Source of the DNA: Flagellimonas marinaquae
GTDB lineage: Bacteria; Bacteroidota; Bacteroidia; Flavobacteriales; Flavobacteriaceae
DNA: 64,000 nucleotides
Direction: 5' to 3'
NCBI RefSeq assembly: GCF_003992675.1
Contig: NZ_RZMZ01000004.1
Location: 255,501-319,500, forward strand
Positions 1 to 8,988 of this stretch are shown one piece after another; position 1 is the first letter of the stretch; every line of letters begins with the position of its first letter. The translations under genes were made by a program, and so were the position numbers. The notes below the pieces were generated by a model. The model made no database searches. It had not been told where the DNA came from and saw only the letters and a program-made list of their open reading frames with translations.

Positions 1-1
1 G

Positions 2-1504
2 GCCGATGTTGCGCTCAATACGGCAAAGTCCATGGGAGCCACCTATGCCGATGCAAGGATTGGAAGATACCTGAACCAATACGTCTTCACTAGGGAGGAC
101 AAAGTACAGAACGTGGTGAATACCGAATCCTTCGGAATTGGAATCCGTGTGATTGCCAATGGTACTTGGGGTTTTTCCTCTACCAATGATGTGACAGAGG
201 ACGGCATTAAAAATGCGACCCAACAGGCTGTAGCGATTGCCAAGGCCAATTCAAAAATCCAAAAGGAACCTGTTGTTTTGGCACCAGTGCAAGGACATGG
301 CGAAGTGTCTTGGAAAACGCCTATCCAAAAAGACTTTAAAGAAGTGCCGATTTCCGAAAAAGTGGATTTGTTGCTAAGTGCCAACGCCGCTGCGATGGAA
401 AATGGCGCCAACTTTGTGAATTCAGCCCTCTTTATGGTGAACGAGCAAAAATATTTTGCCTCCACCGATGGATCCTATATTGACCAGGACGTACACCGTA
501 TCTGGCCAACCTTTAACGTAACGGCTATTGACCGACAGGCTGGTAAATTCAAGAGCCGACAGGCCTTGAGTGCCCCTATGGGAATGGGATATGAATATAT
601 GGATGGTCTGGAATCCGAAAAATTGTCCGGTCCAGAAGGCATCAAACTTTACAACAGAAGCTACGATATCGTAGAAGATGCTACCATGGCTGCACAACAG
701 GCCAAGCAAAAACTTTCCGCAAAATCGGTGGAAGCTGGTAAATACGATTTGGTGTTGGAACCTAATCACCTTGGTTTGACCATTCACGAATCAGTAGGTC
801 ACCCATTGGAACTCGACCGTGTGCTTGGATACGAAGCGAATTATGCGGGCACCAGTTTTGCCACCTTGGACAAATGGGAATCCAAAGACTTTAAATATGG
901 TAGTGATATCGTAAACATCGTGGCCGATAAGACCCAAGTAGGATCTTTGGGTGCCGTAGGTTATGATGACGAAGGCGTGAAGACCAGAAAATGGGATTTG
1001 ATTCGTAATGGTACGTTGGTGAACTACCAAGCCATCCGTGACCAAGTCCACATGATCGACCAAAACGAATCACATGGTTGCTGCTACGCCCAAAGTTGGG
1101 AAGATGTGCAGTTCCAGCGTATGCCCAATGTTTCCTTGGAACCCGGTACCGAAAAGTACTCCCTACAGGACATGATCAAGGATGTAGACAAAGGAATTTA
1201 CATCTTGGGCCGTGGATCGTACTCCATTGATCAGCAGCGGTATAACTTCCAGTTTGGAGGAACCTTGTTTTACGAAATCAAAAATGGAGAGATAGCCGGA
1301 ATGTTGGAAGATGTGGCCTACCAATCCAATACCCAGGAGTTTTGGAATTCCTGTGCAAAAATCTGTGATAAGGACGACTATAGAATGTTTGGTTCCTTCT
1401 TCGACGGTAAGGGGCAACCCTCCCAGGTAAGTGCCGTATCCCACGGTAGTTCCACTTCAAGGTTCAACGGAATCAATGTAATCAACACAGGTAGGACCAT
1501 TTAA
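2..1504 (+). CDS. tldD: TldD metalloprotease subunit (5' truncated)
   Basis: Subunit of the TldD/TldE heterodimeric zinc protease that processes modified or unfolded peptides in the cytoplasm (family knowledge). The window opens inside the gene: the frame is open from base 2 and the residues before the first ATG (base 32) fit the family, so that ATG is probably internal and the true start lies upstream. The HExxxH zinc motif is present as HESVGH at bases 785-802, followed by a conserved acidic residue. The C-terminal domain is complete and ends at a TAA. I did not find the cysteine seen near the C-terminus of E. coli TldD; this copy reads GKGQPSQ there. The partner gene follows 27 bp downstream on the same strand, so the two are almost certainly co-transcribed. 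Confidence 0.93.
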   Translation, partial: ADVALNTAKSMGATYADARIGRYLNQYVFTREDKVQNVVNTESFGIGIRVIANGTWGFSSTNDVTEDGIKNATQQAVAIAKANSKIQKEPVVLAPVQGHGEVSWKTPIQKDFKEVPISEKVDLLLSANAAAMENGANFVNSALFMVNEQKYFASTDGSYIDQDVHRIWPTFNVTAIDRQAGKFKSRQALSAPMGMGYEYMDGLESEKLSGPEGIKLYNRSYDIVEDATMAAQQAKQKLSAKSVEAGKYDLVLEPNHLGLTIHESVGHPLELDRVLGYEANYAGTSFATLDKWESKDFKYGSDIVNIVADKTQVGSLGAVGYDDEGVKTRKWDLIRNGTLVNYQAIRDQVHMIDQNESHGCCYAQSWEDVQFQRMPNVSLEPGTEKYSLQDMIKDVDKGIYILGRGSYSIDQQRYNFQFGGTLFYEIKNGEIAGMLEDVAYQSNTQEFWNSCAKICDKDDYRMFGSFFDGKGQPSQVSAVSHGSSTSRFNGINVINTGRTI

Positions 1505-1531
1505 GGTTTATTCAAATTTAATACTAAGACA

Positions 1532-2848
1532 ATGGCTATATATACAAGAGAAGAAGCAAGAAAGATTTTGGAAAAGGCGTTGAGCTTTTCCAAGGCCGAT
1601 GCCTGCGAAATAAACCTGAGTGGAAGGAATAGCGGTAATATCCGTTATGCGCGTAATACCGTATCCACGGCAGGATATCAATCCAATCAAAGCTTGGTGG
1701 TGCAATCCAGCTTTGGCAAAAAGGTAGGAACAGCGACCATCGATGAATTTGATGATGCATCCTTGGAAAAGGTGGTTAGAAGAGCAGAGGAACTAGCGCA
1801 ACTATCGCCCGAGAACCCTGAATTTATGCCACCATTGGGACCCCAAACATACGATGAGGCCATCACGTACAAGGAATCGACGGCCAACATCACTCCCGAG
1901 TACCGAGCTGAGGTGGCCAGTAGTAGTATAGTTCCCGCCGCTGCAAAAGACGTAACGGCTGCGGGCTTCTTGGATGATTCGGCCCAATTTTCGGCTATGA
2001 TCAATTCCAATGGACTGTTTGCCTACAATCAATCCACCAATGTGGATTTCACTGTTACCATGCGTACCAACGATGGAACAGGTTCTGGTTGGGTAACACG
2101 CGACTATAACGATATTGATAAGTTTGACGCTTCCGAAGCATCAAAAATAGCAATAGACAAAGCAGTGATGTCCAGAGAGGCCCGTGCCATAGAGCCCGGT
2201 AAGTATACCGTAATCTTGGAACCGGCGGCATCAGCAGATCTCTTACGCAATATGTTCGGTTCGTTCAATGCAAGGTCGGCCGATGAAGGAAGAAGCTTTA
2301 TGTCCGCCAAGGATGGTGGTAATAAATTGGGACAGAAGATAGTGGACGAAAGAGTGAATCTTTGGTCCGATCCCTTACATCCCGATGTGCCTACCTCCAC
2401 TTGGAACGGAGCAGGACAGCCCCTGAAGAAAACCAGTTGGATTGAAAACGGCGTGGTCAAAAACTTGGCCTATGATCGTTACTGGGCAGAGCAAAAGGGT
2501 GTTGAGCCCGTGCCCTTCCCAAGCAATGCGATTATGGAAGGCGGCGACGAAAGTTTGGAAGACATGATTAAAGGAACCAAAAAAGGTATCTTGGTGACGC
2601 GCTTTTGGTATATCCGAAGTGTGGATCCACAAACCTTGCTCTACACCGGTTTGACTAGGGATGGAACGTTCTACATTGAAAATGGACAGATCAAGTTCCC
2701 TGTGAAAAACTTCAGGTTCAACGAGAGTCCGATCATTATGTTGAACAATTTGGAATCGCTCGGACAGCAGGTCCGTGTCAACGGAAACTTAATACCTTAT
2801 ATGAAGATTCGTGACTTTACGTTCACCAGTCTTTCCGACGCGGTATAA
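1532..2848 (+). CDS. tldE: TldE/PmbA-like partner protein
   Basis: Non-catalytic or regulatory partner of TldD, 438 residues, close to the usual PmbA/TldE length. It begins MAIYTREEARKILEKAL and shows the typical N-terminal domain (about residues 15-220), with the self-interaction and substrate-tunnel domain after it. Where TldD has its zinc HExxxH, this protein reads SADLLRNMFGSF with no histidine pair, as expected for TldE. It ends near NLIPYMKIRDFTFTS, which matches the family C-terminus. It follows tldD by 27 bp, so the two form an operon. No hairpin is obvious in the 84 bp before the next gene, so read-through into the DUF4159 operon is possible. I am confident of the family; the natural substrate cannot be read from sequence. 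Confidence 0.92.
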   Translation: MAIYTREEARKILEKALSFSKADACEINLSGRNSGNIRYARNTVSTAGYQSNQSLVVQSSFGKKVGTATIDEFDDASLEKVVRRAEELAQLSPENPEFMPPLGPQTYDEAITYKESTANITPEYRAEVASSSIVPAAAKDVTAAGFLDDSAQFSAMINSNGLFAYNQSTNVDFTVTMRTNDGTGSGWVTRDYNDIDKFDASEASKIAIDKAVMSREARAIEPGKYTVILEPAASADLLRNMFGSFNARSADEGRSFMSAKDGGNKLGQKIVDERVNLWSDPLHPDVPTSTWNGAGQPLKKTSWIENGVVKNLAYDRYWAEQKGVEPVPFPSNAIMEGGDESLEDMIKGTKKGILVTRFWYIRSVDPQTLLYTGLTRDGTFYIENGQIKFPVKNFRFNESPIIMLNNLESLGQQVRVNGNLIPYMKIRDFTFTSLSDAV

Positions 2849-2932
2849 GCATAACAAGCACAATAAACTGGTGGTCGGCCTAGTATCGACCGCCAGTTTT
2901 TATTTTGGCAAAAATTTTAGCCTACGGCCCAA

Positions 2933-3559
2933 ATGGCATTGGATAACGAATTCTTCTTTACACGATTGCAGTACGAATCAGGGGATTGGGATGTTGACCA
3001 ACGTATGCCCTCCAATTTGCTGAATTCCTTGGTAGAATACACCACACTTAAGGTGGATACGCAGGAAAAAATCATCCCGTTGGCCAGTGAAGATATCTTT
3101 AAAAGCCCATTTTGTTATATCTCTGGCCATAAACTGGTACAGTTTACCAAAAAAGAACGGGAAAATTTTGAAAAGTATGTCCGTAATGGCGGTTTTGTCT
3201 TTGCTGATGATTGCAACCACGATATTGATGGTCTTTTCGCTAAATCCTTTGAACGCCAGATGGAAGAGATCTTTGGGCCGGGTGAATTGAAAAAGATTCC
3301 CAACGACCATGAAATCTACACGATTTTCTTTCCTTTTGAGAATGGTCCTCCAACCACCTCCCAAGAACTCAATGGGTGGGGAGATGATTTGGTACACGAA
3401 TATCTCAAGGCCATCATCATCAACGGACGTATTGGTGTGCTCTACAGCAACAAAGATTATGGATGTGAATGGGATTACGATTTTAGAAACAAGCGATGGT
3501 ACAAAATCGACAACACCCGTTTTGGGGTGAACATCGTGATGTACGCATTAACCTCTTAA
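2933..3559 (+). CDS. DUF4159 domain protein
   Basis: A 208-residue protein made almost entirely of a DUF4159 domain, a Rossmann-like fold related to glutamine amidotransferase-like domains and usually encoded beside MoxR/DUF58/BatA genes in Bacteroidota. Recognisable features are FFFTRLQYESGDWDVD near the N-terminus, then GGFVFADDCNHDIDG and a C-terminal RFGVNIVMYAL. The ATG at 2933 is the only in-frame one, because an in-frame TAG sits 15 bp upstream. No signal peptide is visible. It is the first gene of a tightly packed set running to 10735. Function is unknown; the context points to the cell-envelope or aerotolerance complex built by the following genes. Confidence 0.85.
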   Translation: MALDNEFFFTRLQYESGDWDVDQRMPSNLLNSLVEYTTLKVDTQEKIIPLASEDIFKSPFCYISGHKLVQFTKKERENFEKYVRNGGFVFADDCNHDIDGLFAKSFERQMEEIFGPGELKKIPNDHEIYTIFFPFENGPPTTSQELNGWGDDLVHEYLKAIIINGRIGVLYSNKDYGCEWDYDFRNKRWYKIDNTRFGVNIVMYALTS

Positions 3560-3569
3560 CACTATTGAT

Positions 3570-4574
3570 TTGGATAAAGAACTACAACAAATTGCAAGCG
3601 AAGTGGAAGGGCTTTCCGAAAAATTATTGGCCCTGAAGCAGGAGATAGGCAAGGTAATCATTGGTCATGAAGAGACCGTTTCGCAACTGCTGATTACATT
3701 TTTGGCAGGTGGCCATGCCCTGCTCGAAGGTGTTCCTGGATTGGCAAAAACCTTGATGATACGGACCCTGTCGGATGCGATTGACCTTAAATTCAAACGG
3801 ATTCAGTTCACCCCCGACCTGATGCCGTCCGATATCATTGGGACCGAGATACTCGAAGAAGACCATAGTACGGGCAAGAAATTCTTCAAGTTTAACAAGG
3901 GGCCTATTTTTTCCAACATCATTTTGGCGGATGAGATCAACCGAACACCTCCCAAGACACAGGCAGCCCTATTGGAGGCCATGCAGGAGTTCGAAGTGAC
4001 CTATGGAGACAAAACCTATAAATTGGATAGACCTTTTTTCATTTTGGCTACCCAAAACCCCATAGAACAATCAGGAACCTTTGTATTGCCAGAGGCCCAA
4101 CAGGATAGGTTTCTACTGTACATCAAGATTGGATACCCTACCGATGAGGAAGAAACTGAGATTTTAAAAGCAACGACCGGGACCAAAAAGGCGCAGTTGA
4201 ACAAGGTGTTGTCTGGAGAAGACATTATCCGACTGCAACAATTGGTGCGTGAAGTGTCCATTAGCGATGGCCTTATCCAATACGTAAGTGGTGTGATACG
4301 GGCCACAAGGCCAGATACCACATCAGTCGACTACGTAAAAAAATGGGTCGACTGGGGCGCAGGTCCACGGGCAGGTCAGGCCATGATCTTGACCGCTAAG
4401 GCAAATGCACTCCTAAACGGCAAATTGGCCGTCACTCTGGATGACCTACAAACGGTTGCTTTGCCCGTATTACGACACCGGGTATTGGTCAATTTTAGGG
4501 CAGAAGCAGAAGGCATCACCTCAGACACGGTGACCCAGGAAATACTCAAGACCATCCAAGTAAAGGATAACTAA
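3570..4574 (+). CDS. MoxR-family AAA+ ATPase
   Basis: AAA+ chaperone-like ATPase of the MoxR class, 334 residues. Walker A reads GVPGLAKT at about residues 54-61, Walker B is ILADEINR at about 119-125, and sensor 1 is ATQNP near residue 164. MoxR proteins work with von Willebrand-type proteins to insert cofactors or assemble complexes; here the partners would be the DUF58 and BatA-like products that follow. No ATG exists at the N-terminus: an in-frame stop at 3549 leaves only TTG at 3570 or ATT at 3564, and I chose TTG. It lies 10 bp after DUF4159, and its stop overlaps the next start by one base. A rare start codon in a packed operon may lower its translation. Confidence 0.92.
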   Translation: MDKELQQIASEVEGLSEKLLALKQEIGKVIIGHEETVSQLLITFLAGGHALLEGVPGLAKTLMIRTLSDAIDLKFKRIQFTPDLMPSDIIGTEILEEDHSTGKKFFKFNKGPIFSNIILADEINRTPPKTQAALLEAMQEFEVTYGDKTYKLDRPFFILATQNPIEQSGTFVLPEAQQDRFLLYIKIGYPTDEEETEILKATTGTKKAQLNKVLSGEDIIRLQQLVREVSISDGLIQYVSGVIRATRPDTTSVDYVKKWVDWGAGPRAGQAMILTAKANALLNGKLAVTLDDLQTVALPVLRHRVLVNFRAEAEGITSDTVTQEILKTIQVKDN

Positions 4575-5473
4575 TGGCAACAAGGGACTACCACGACCTT
4601 TTGAAACCGGATGTCATCAATACGGTATCGGGCCTAAGCTTGATTTCGCGTATTGTGGTGGAAGGCTTTACCTCTGGTTTGCACCGCAGCAAGAGTGTGG
4701 GTCCCGGGATGGAGTTCAGTCAATATCGGGGTTACGAACCTGGTGATGATTTACGGTTGCTTGACTGGAAAATGTTGGCGCGGTCGGGTCGGTACTACAT
4801 CAAACAATCCGAAGTGGATAGCCATGTAACGGTGAAGTTTATCGTGGATGCAAGTGATTCCATGGCACACGAGGAAAACGGCATTTCCAAACTGGAATTT
4901 GCGCGCGTCATGATTGCCTGTCTTTCACATTTGGCACAAAAGCAAGGTGATTCCGTGGGACTTTTTGCCCTTAACGAAGATGATTTTATAAGCATTTATC
5001 CTAAGGCAGACAGGAAACACTTTAACAGATTATTGTTGGAACTGTTGAAGATTTCAACCAAAGGAAAATGGCCGCAATTTTCGATTGCCTCAAGAAAAAT
5101 CCATAATCGGGGCGAAAAAGAACTTGTTTTCTTCCTGACTGATATGTATGAGGATGTTTCCGAGCTCTCTGATTTTGTCAAAAACCTTAAAACAGCACAT
5201 AACGAGGTTGTGGTGATTCAGATTATGACGGGTAGTGAAATGGATTTCGATTACAAAAAATCCGTCACTTTCGAGGATTTGGAAACCGGAACCAAGGTCA
5301 AGGTAGATGTCAAAAAAGCCAAAATGGGATATTTGAAAGCCCTGGAAAACAAAATAGGGCAAACCAAGGAGCAATTGCTTTCACAGGGAGTCCATTATCA
5401 CCTGTTTCGGATGGATAATGATTTGGCCGATGCCCTGCAATTATTTTTAAAGGAACGAATTCGATTGGTGTAA
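4574..5473 (+). CDS. DUF58 / vWA-like protein
   Basis: A 299-residue DUF58 protein, the usual partner of MoxR ATPases. The DUF58 signature is clear: FSQYRGYEPGDDLRLLDWK at about residues 47-65. It is followed by a von Willebrand A-like segment with the metal-site motif VDASDSM near residue 91. No transmembrane segment or signal peptide is apparent, so it is probably cytoplasmic or membrane-associated through partners. The start ATG overlaps the moxR stop by one base (TAATG), and its own stop is directly followed by the next ATG, both signs of translational coupling. Exact cellular role unknown; related Bat operons in Bacteroides affect aerotolerance. Confidence 0.9.
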   Translation: MATRDYHDLLKPDVINTVSGLSLISRIVVEGFTSGLHRSKSVGPGMEFSQYRGYEPGDDLRLLDWKMLARSGRYYIKQSEVDSHVTVKFIVDASDSMAHEENGISKLEFARVMIACLSHLAQKQGDSVGLFALNEDDFISIYPKADRKHFNRLLLELLKISTKGKWPQFSIASRKIHNRGEKELVFFLTDMYEDVSELSDFVKNLKTAHNEVVVIQIMTGSEMDFDYKKSVTFEDLETGTKVKVDVKKAKMGYLKALENKIGQTKEQLLSQGVHYHLFRMDNDLADALQLFLKERIRLV

Positions 5474-6751
5474 ATGGTTTTTGCGAATCCAACATATCTC
5501 TGGGCACTTTTGGGACTTTTGGTTCCCTTGGCCATTCATTTGTGGAGCAAAAAAGAAGCAAATACCGTCAAAATTGGGAGCATACAGCTTTTGGACGAAT
5601 CCGATTCAAGACAATCCAGCAGCGTTCAATTGAACGAATGGTTGCTCATGCTGTTACGAATGCTGATTTTGGCTCTTATCGTGCTATTGATGGCAGGTCC
5701 ACAATGGCGCACCAAAGGCAATCAAAAGGAAATCACCTATTTGGTGGAACCTTCGCTGGCCAATGAGCCCATTTTGACCGCCATTTTGGATAGTTTGCAG
5801 GAAGATGCCTCTGTCCGGTTGTTCAAGAAAGGGTTTCCAGAATGGGATTTGGACACGGATTATCGCTCGGAACAGGAGACTCCCGCCTATTGGCAATTGG
5901 CACAACGATTGGATTCGTTGCAATCGGATAGTATAGTCATATTCACAAAGGCATTGGTAAAGGGCATCAAATCCAAACGACCAAACACGCAAAAGAAAAT
6001 CCATTGGGTGGTGACCGAAGGCGAAGAAACCCAAGAGCGACCTGTAATGGCCTTCAAAAATGCAGATGCAGTTCAACTTGTTACTGTTTCCAGTCATGGT
6101 GGAGGAACCCAAATCAAAAGGGAAATCATTGAGGACGGATACCAAATTACCACGGCAAGGGACAGTTTGATGCTCGGTGAAGAATCGACCACAACCGTAC
6201 CCTTACGAACAAACGACACCCTTCAAATCAATTTGTACTTTGATGAGGGCTTTGAAAGGGAAGGTCAGTACGTGGAAGCCTCTTTTCGTGCATTGTCCGT
6301 CTATTTGCGACAGCCTATCCAAGTTCAAGTTAAGGAGGAACGCCCCAATGAACGTGCCGATTTACAGATATGGTTCAGCGAGGAGCCCTTCAAACCTAGC
6401 GATGGAAAATGGTTGCTCATGAAACCAAACGTGCTGGCCAAACAATTGATTGAGCCCGGTCCTACACCAAACATCTTCCATTTGACCTCCCGTTTAAATC
6501 CAAAGAATACGGTGGAACAAAGGTTCACCGAACAATTGTTGGGTATCTTGGATGTGGATAAAGAAACCAAAACCTTGGTGAAAGATATGGATAGGCGACA
6601 AATTGATGAGGCTACTCTAAAACCCAATTATGTGGCACCCAAACGAAAAAGGGAACGCGCTACTTTAGTAGATGTTTCACTTTGGGTATTTGGTCTGGTA
6701 GCCGGATTGATGCTTGTGGAACGATTGATATCAAAGTATAGAAAACAGTGA
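5474..6751 (+). CDS. BatA N-terminal domain membrane protein
   Basis: A 425-residue membrane protein with the BatA/aerotolerance N-terminal domain: the first residues (MVFANPTYLWALLGLLVPLA) form a short transmembrane segment followed by IHLWSK. A second helix lies near residues 56-74 (LLMLLRMLILALIVLLM). The long middle region is probably periplasmic, and a last helix sits near residues 396-416 before a short basic tail. I see no vWA metal motif, unlike full BatA. It starts immediately after the DUF58 stop, and its own TGA overlaps the GTG start of the next gene. It likely forms a membrane complex with the MoxR/DUF58 pair. Confidence 0.85.
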   Translation: MVFANPTYLWALLGLLVPLAIHLWSKKEANTVKIGSIQLLDESDSRQSSSVQLNEWLLMLLRMLILALIVLLMAGPQWRTKGNQKEITYLVEPSLANEPILTAILDSLQEDASVRLFKKGFPEWDLDTDYRSEQETPAYWQLAQRLDSLQSDSIVIFTKALVKGIKSKRPNTQKKIHWVVTEGEETQERPVMAFKNADAVQLVTVSSHGGGTQIKREIIEDGYQITTARDSLMLGEESTTTVPLRTNDTLQINLYFDEGFEREGQYVEASFRALSVYLRQPIQVQVKEERPNERADLQIWFSEEPFKPSDGKWLLMKPNVLAKQLIEPGPTPNIFHLTSRLNPKNTVEQRFTEQLLGILDVDKETKTLVKDMDRRQIDEATLKPNYVAPKRKRERATLVDVSLWVFGLVAGLMLVERLISKYRKQ

Positions 6752-8988
6752 ACGGAGCAAAGCCCATAAAACAGTTTCAGAAGCGTTGGCAACAATTTTT
6801 GTATGTTGAAGCAGCCTTATATGCCGTTGGCTTTGGCGGTTTGATATACCTCTTGACCCACAATATTGGATATGGTATTCTTGGGTTCTTTGGAGCTTTG
6901 GGCATATCTGTTTGGATGACACGACCTTGGAGGGTGAGCGAAACAAGGGCAGTCAATTATATTGATGCCCATTTGCCACAGGCTGGATATAGCAGTGGAC
7001 TTTTATTGGTGCCTGCCCACGAGCTTTCCAATCTCTCCAAATTGCAGCAATACAGAGTTGCAACCCAGTTGGAACCTATTTTGCCCAAGACACGGCCACC
7101 TCAAAAAATGTTCAGGGCGGCATTGGTGATGTTTGGATTGATATTTATCGGACTGATGGCGAATTATATGTTGACTTCCTTAAACCCATTTCCGAGTGAT
7201 GGTTCGGCCAATAAGGACGCAATTATTTTCGCTCCGAAGGATAGTTTGTCATCCACCATCAAAATCCCTGAGCTCACCGATACGAAAGTGACCGTTCAAT
7301 ACCCATCCTATACCCAAAAACCAACCTTGCAGACTTCGTTGCCCAACATCAAAGCAGTACAAGGCTCCAGAATTACTTGGCATCTCGCGTTTGATGGTGA
7401 AGTCCAAAAGGTTCAAATGGAGTTGATGGGCGAGCATTTTGATTTTGTAAAGGTTCAAGACCAATACCGATTGACCAAGGATTTGGAAACTTCGGGCTTC
7501 TATAGTTTTACGTTTACCGATGGCGAAGGCAACGAGTATGTCAGTGATTTGTATTCCATGGAAATGGTCAACGACGAGCCGCCTTTGGTTCAATTGGAGG
7601 GCTTGGATAATTACAGTTATTTTGAGTTTGGGGAAGCTAAACAATTGAGCTTCAATGCCACTATTTCGGATGACTTTGGTATTGAGGATGCCTACATCAT
7701 CGCAACGGTAAGCAAGGGTTCCGGAGAGTCTGTAAAATTCAGGGAGGAGTCGGTTCGCTTTGATAAAAGCATCTCCAAGGGAAGCAAGCGTTTGGAATTG
7801 CAACAACAACTGGATTTGGACGCTCTTAAAATGGACCCTGGGGATGAGCTTTATTTTTATGTGGAGGCGCTCGACCAAAAAACACCAACGCCCAATGTGG
7901 CCCGAAGTGAAACCTATTTCGCCGTGATTCGGGACACGGTTACCGATATGTTTGCGGTAGAGGGCAATTTGGGAGTGGACCTGATGCCCGATTACTTCAG
8001 AAGTCAGCGGCAACTGATTATTGATACTGAAAAACTGATTGCCGAACGTGGGACCATTTCCGAAAAAGATTTCAAGTTCAGGAGCAACGAACTCGGTTTT
8101 GATCAAAAACAACTACGTCTCAAGTACGGACAGTTTATGGGCGATGAGACCGAAATGCAATCCGCTCCCGGACAAGTATCGCCCGAAGCTGGTGAGGCTG
8201 ACCATGATCATGATCACGATCACGAGGGTGGGGAAGAAGACTTGCTGGATGAATACAGTCATAAACATGATAGCGATAACGAGCACAACTTGGTAGTTGA
8301 AGACGATCACGACCATGGTACAGAGGAAGAGAAGGAGGATCCTTTGCATGAATACGTACACGATCATGGTGACCCGGAAGCGTCTACACTTTTTGCAAAA
8401 TCCCTGAAAGCAAAACTTCGGGATGCTTTGACCATAATGTGGGATGCGGAGCTTTATCTCAGATTGTACGAGCCGGAAAAATCCTTGCCGTACCAATACG
8501 ATGCCTTAGAAATTATCCAGGATATAAAGAACAGTGCCCGAATTTATGTGCACCGAATCGGTTTTGACCCTCCACCTATCAAAGAGGAGAACCGACTAAG
8601 TGGTGATATTGAGGAAATCACCAACGTGAATAAAGAGGAAGAGTTCGATTACCAAATGTCCTTCGCTTCCAGCCGTGAAGCTATTTACCGTTTGGAACTT
8701 CTGATTCAAGGAGAAAAACAATTTGACGACGCCGATAGCGCACTCTTTGAGGATGCCGGAAATGAGTTGGCCCAGAAAGCCATTGCCGAGCCCCTTAAAT
8801 TTGTTAAAGTGCTGCAGGGGCTTCGGGATTTGCAGAAAGCTTCGGACAGAACCAAGGAAGCTTATATTGAAGTGCAGCGAAATCTATTGTCCGTGTTGCC
8901 CAAAGTGGAGGATAACCCGGTCAAAAGAACAACATATCAGGATGAAATCAATCAACTGTACCTAAAGGAATTGGAAGCTTATGATTGA
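6748..8988 (+). CDS. DUF4175-like large membrane protein with His/Asp-rich insert
   Basis: A 746-residue protein, typical in position and architecture of the large uncharacterised (DUF4175-like) proteins that follow BatA-like genes in Bacteroidota. Two N-terminal hydrophobic segments (about residues 20-65) and another near 125-145 anchor it; the rest is probably periplasmic, with Ig-like blocks (for example VTVQYPSYTQKP) and coiled coil towards the C-terminus. Residues about 484-545 form a low-complexity stretch with HDHDHDHEGG, HKHD, DDHDHG and YVHDHGD, a plausible divalent-metal-binding insert. The start is GTG at 6748, inside GTGA overlapping the previous stop. Its end overlaps the next gene by 8 bp. 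Function unknown; the family assignment is from memory of synteny. Confidence 0.75.
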   Translation: MNGAKPIKQFQKRWQQFLYVEAALYAVGFGGLIYLLTHNIGYGILGFFGALGISVWMTRPWRVSETRAVNYIDAHLPQAGYSSGLLLVPAHELSNLSKLQQYRVATQLEPILPKTRPPQKMFRAALVMFGLIFIGLMANYMLTSLNPFPSDGSANKDAIIFAPKDSLSSTIKIPELTDTKVTVQYPSYTQKPTLQTSLPNIKAVQGSRITWHLAFDGEVQKVQMELMGEHFDFVKVQDQYRLTKDLETSGFYSFTFTDGEGNEYVSDLYSMEMVNDEPPLVQLEGLDNYSYFEFGEAKQLSFNATISDDFGIEDAYIIATVSKGSGESVKFREESVRFDKSISKGSKRLELQQQLDLDALKMDPGDELYFYVEALDQKTPTPNVARSETYFAVIRDTVTDMFAVEGNLGVDLMPDYFRSQRQLIIDTEKLIAERGTISEKDFKFRSNELGFDQKQLRLKYGQFMGDETEMQSAPGQVSPEAGEADHDHDHDHEGGEEDLLDEYSHKHDSDNEHNLVVEDDHDHGTEEEKEDPLHEYVHDHGDPEASTLFAKSLKAKLRDALTIMWDAELYLRLYEPEKSLPYQYDALEIIQDIKNSARIYVHRIGFDPPPIKEENRLSGDIEEITNVNKEEEFDYQMSFASSREAIYRLELLIQGEKQFDDADSALFEDAGNELAQKAIAEPLKFVKVLQGLRDLQKASDRTKEAYIEVQRNLLSVLPKVEDNPVKRTTYQDEINQLYLKELEAYD

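Noticed and set aside
2811..3023. Small frame spanning the tldE/DUF4159 junction
   Set aside because: It overlaps both real genes in another frame.
7249..8112. Long minus-strand open frame of 287 codons
   Set aside because: It lies wholly antisense to the operon protein at 6748-8988 and shows no protein family features.
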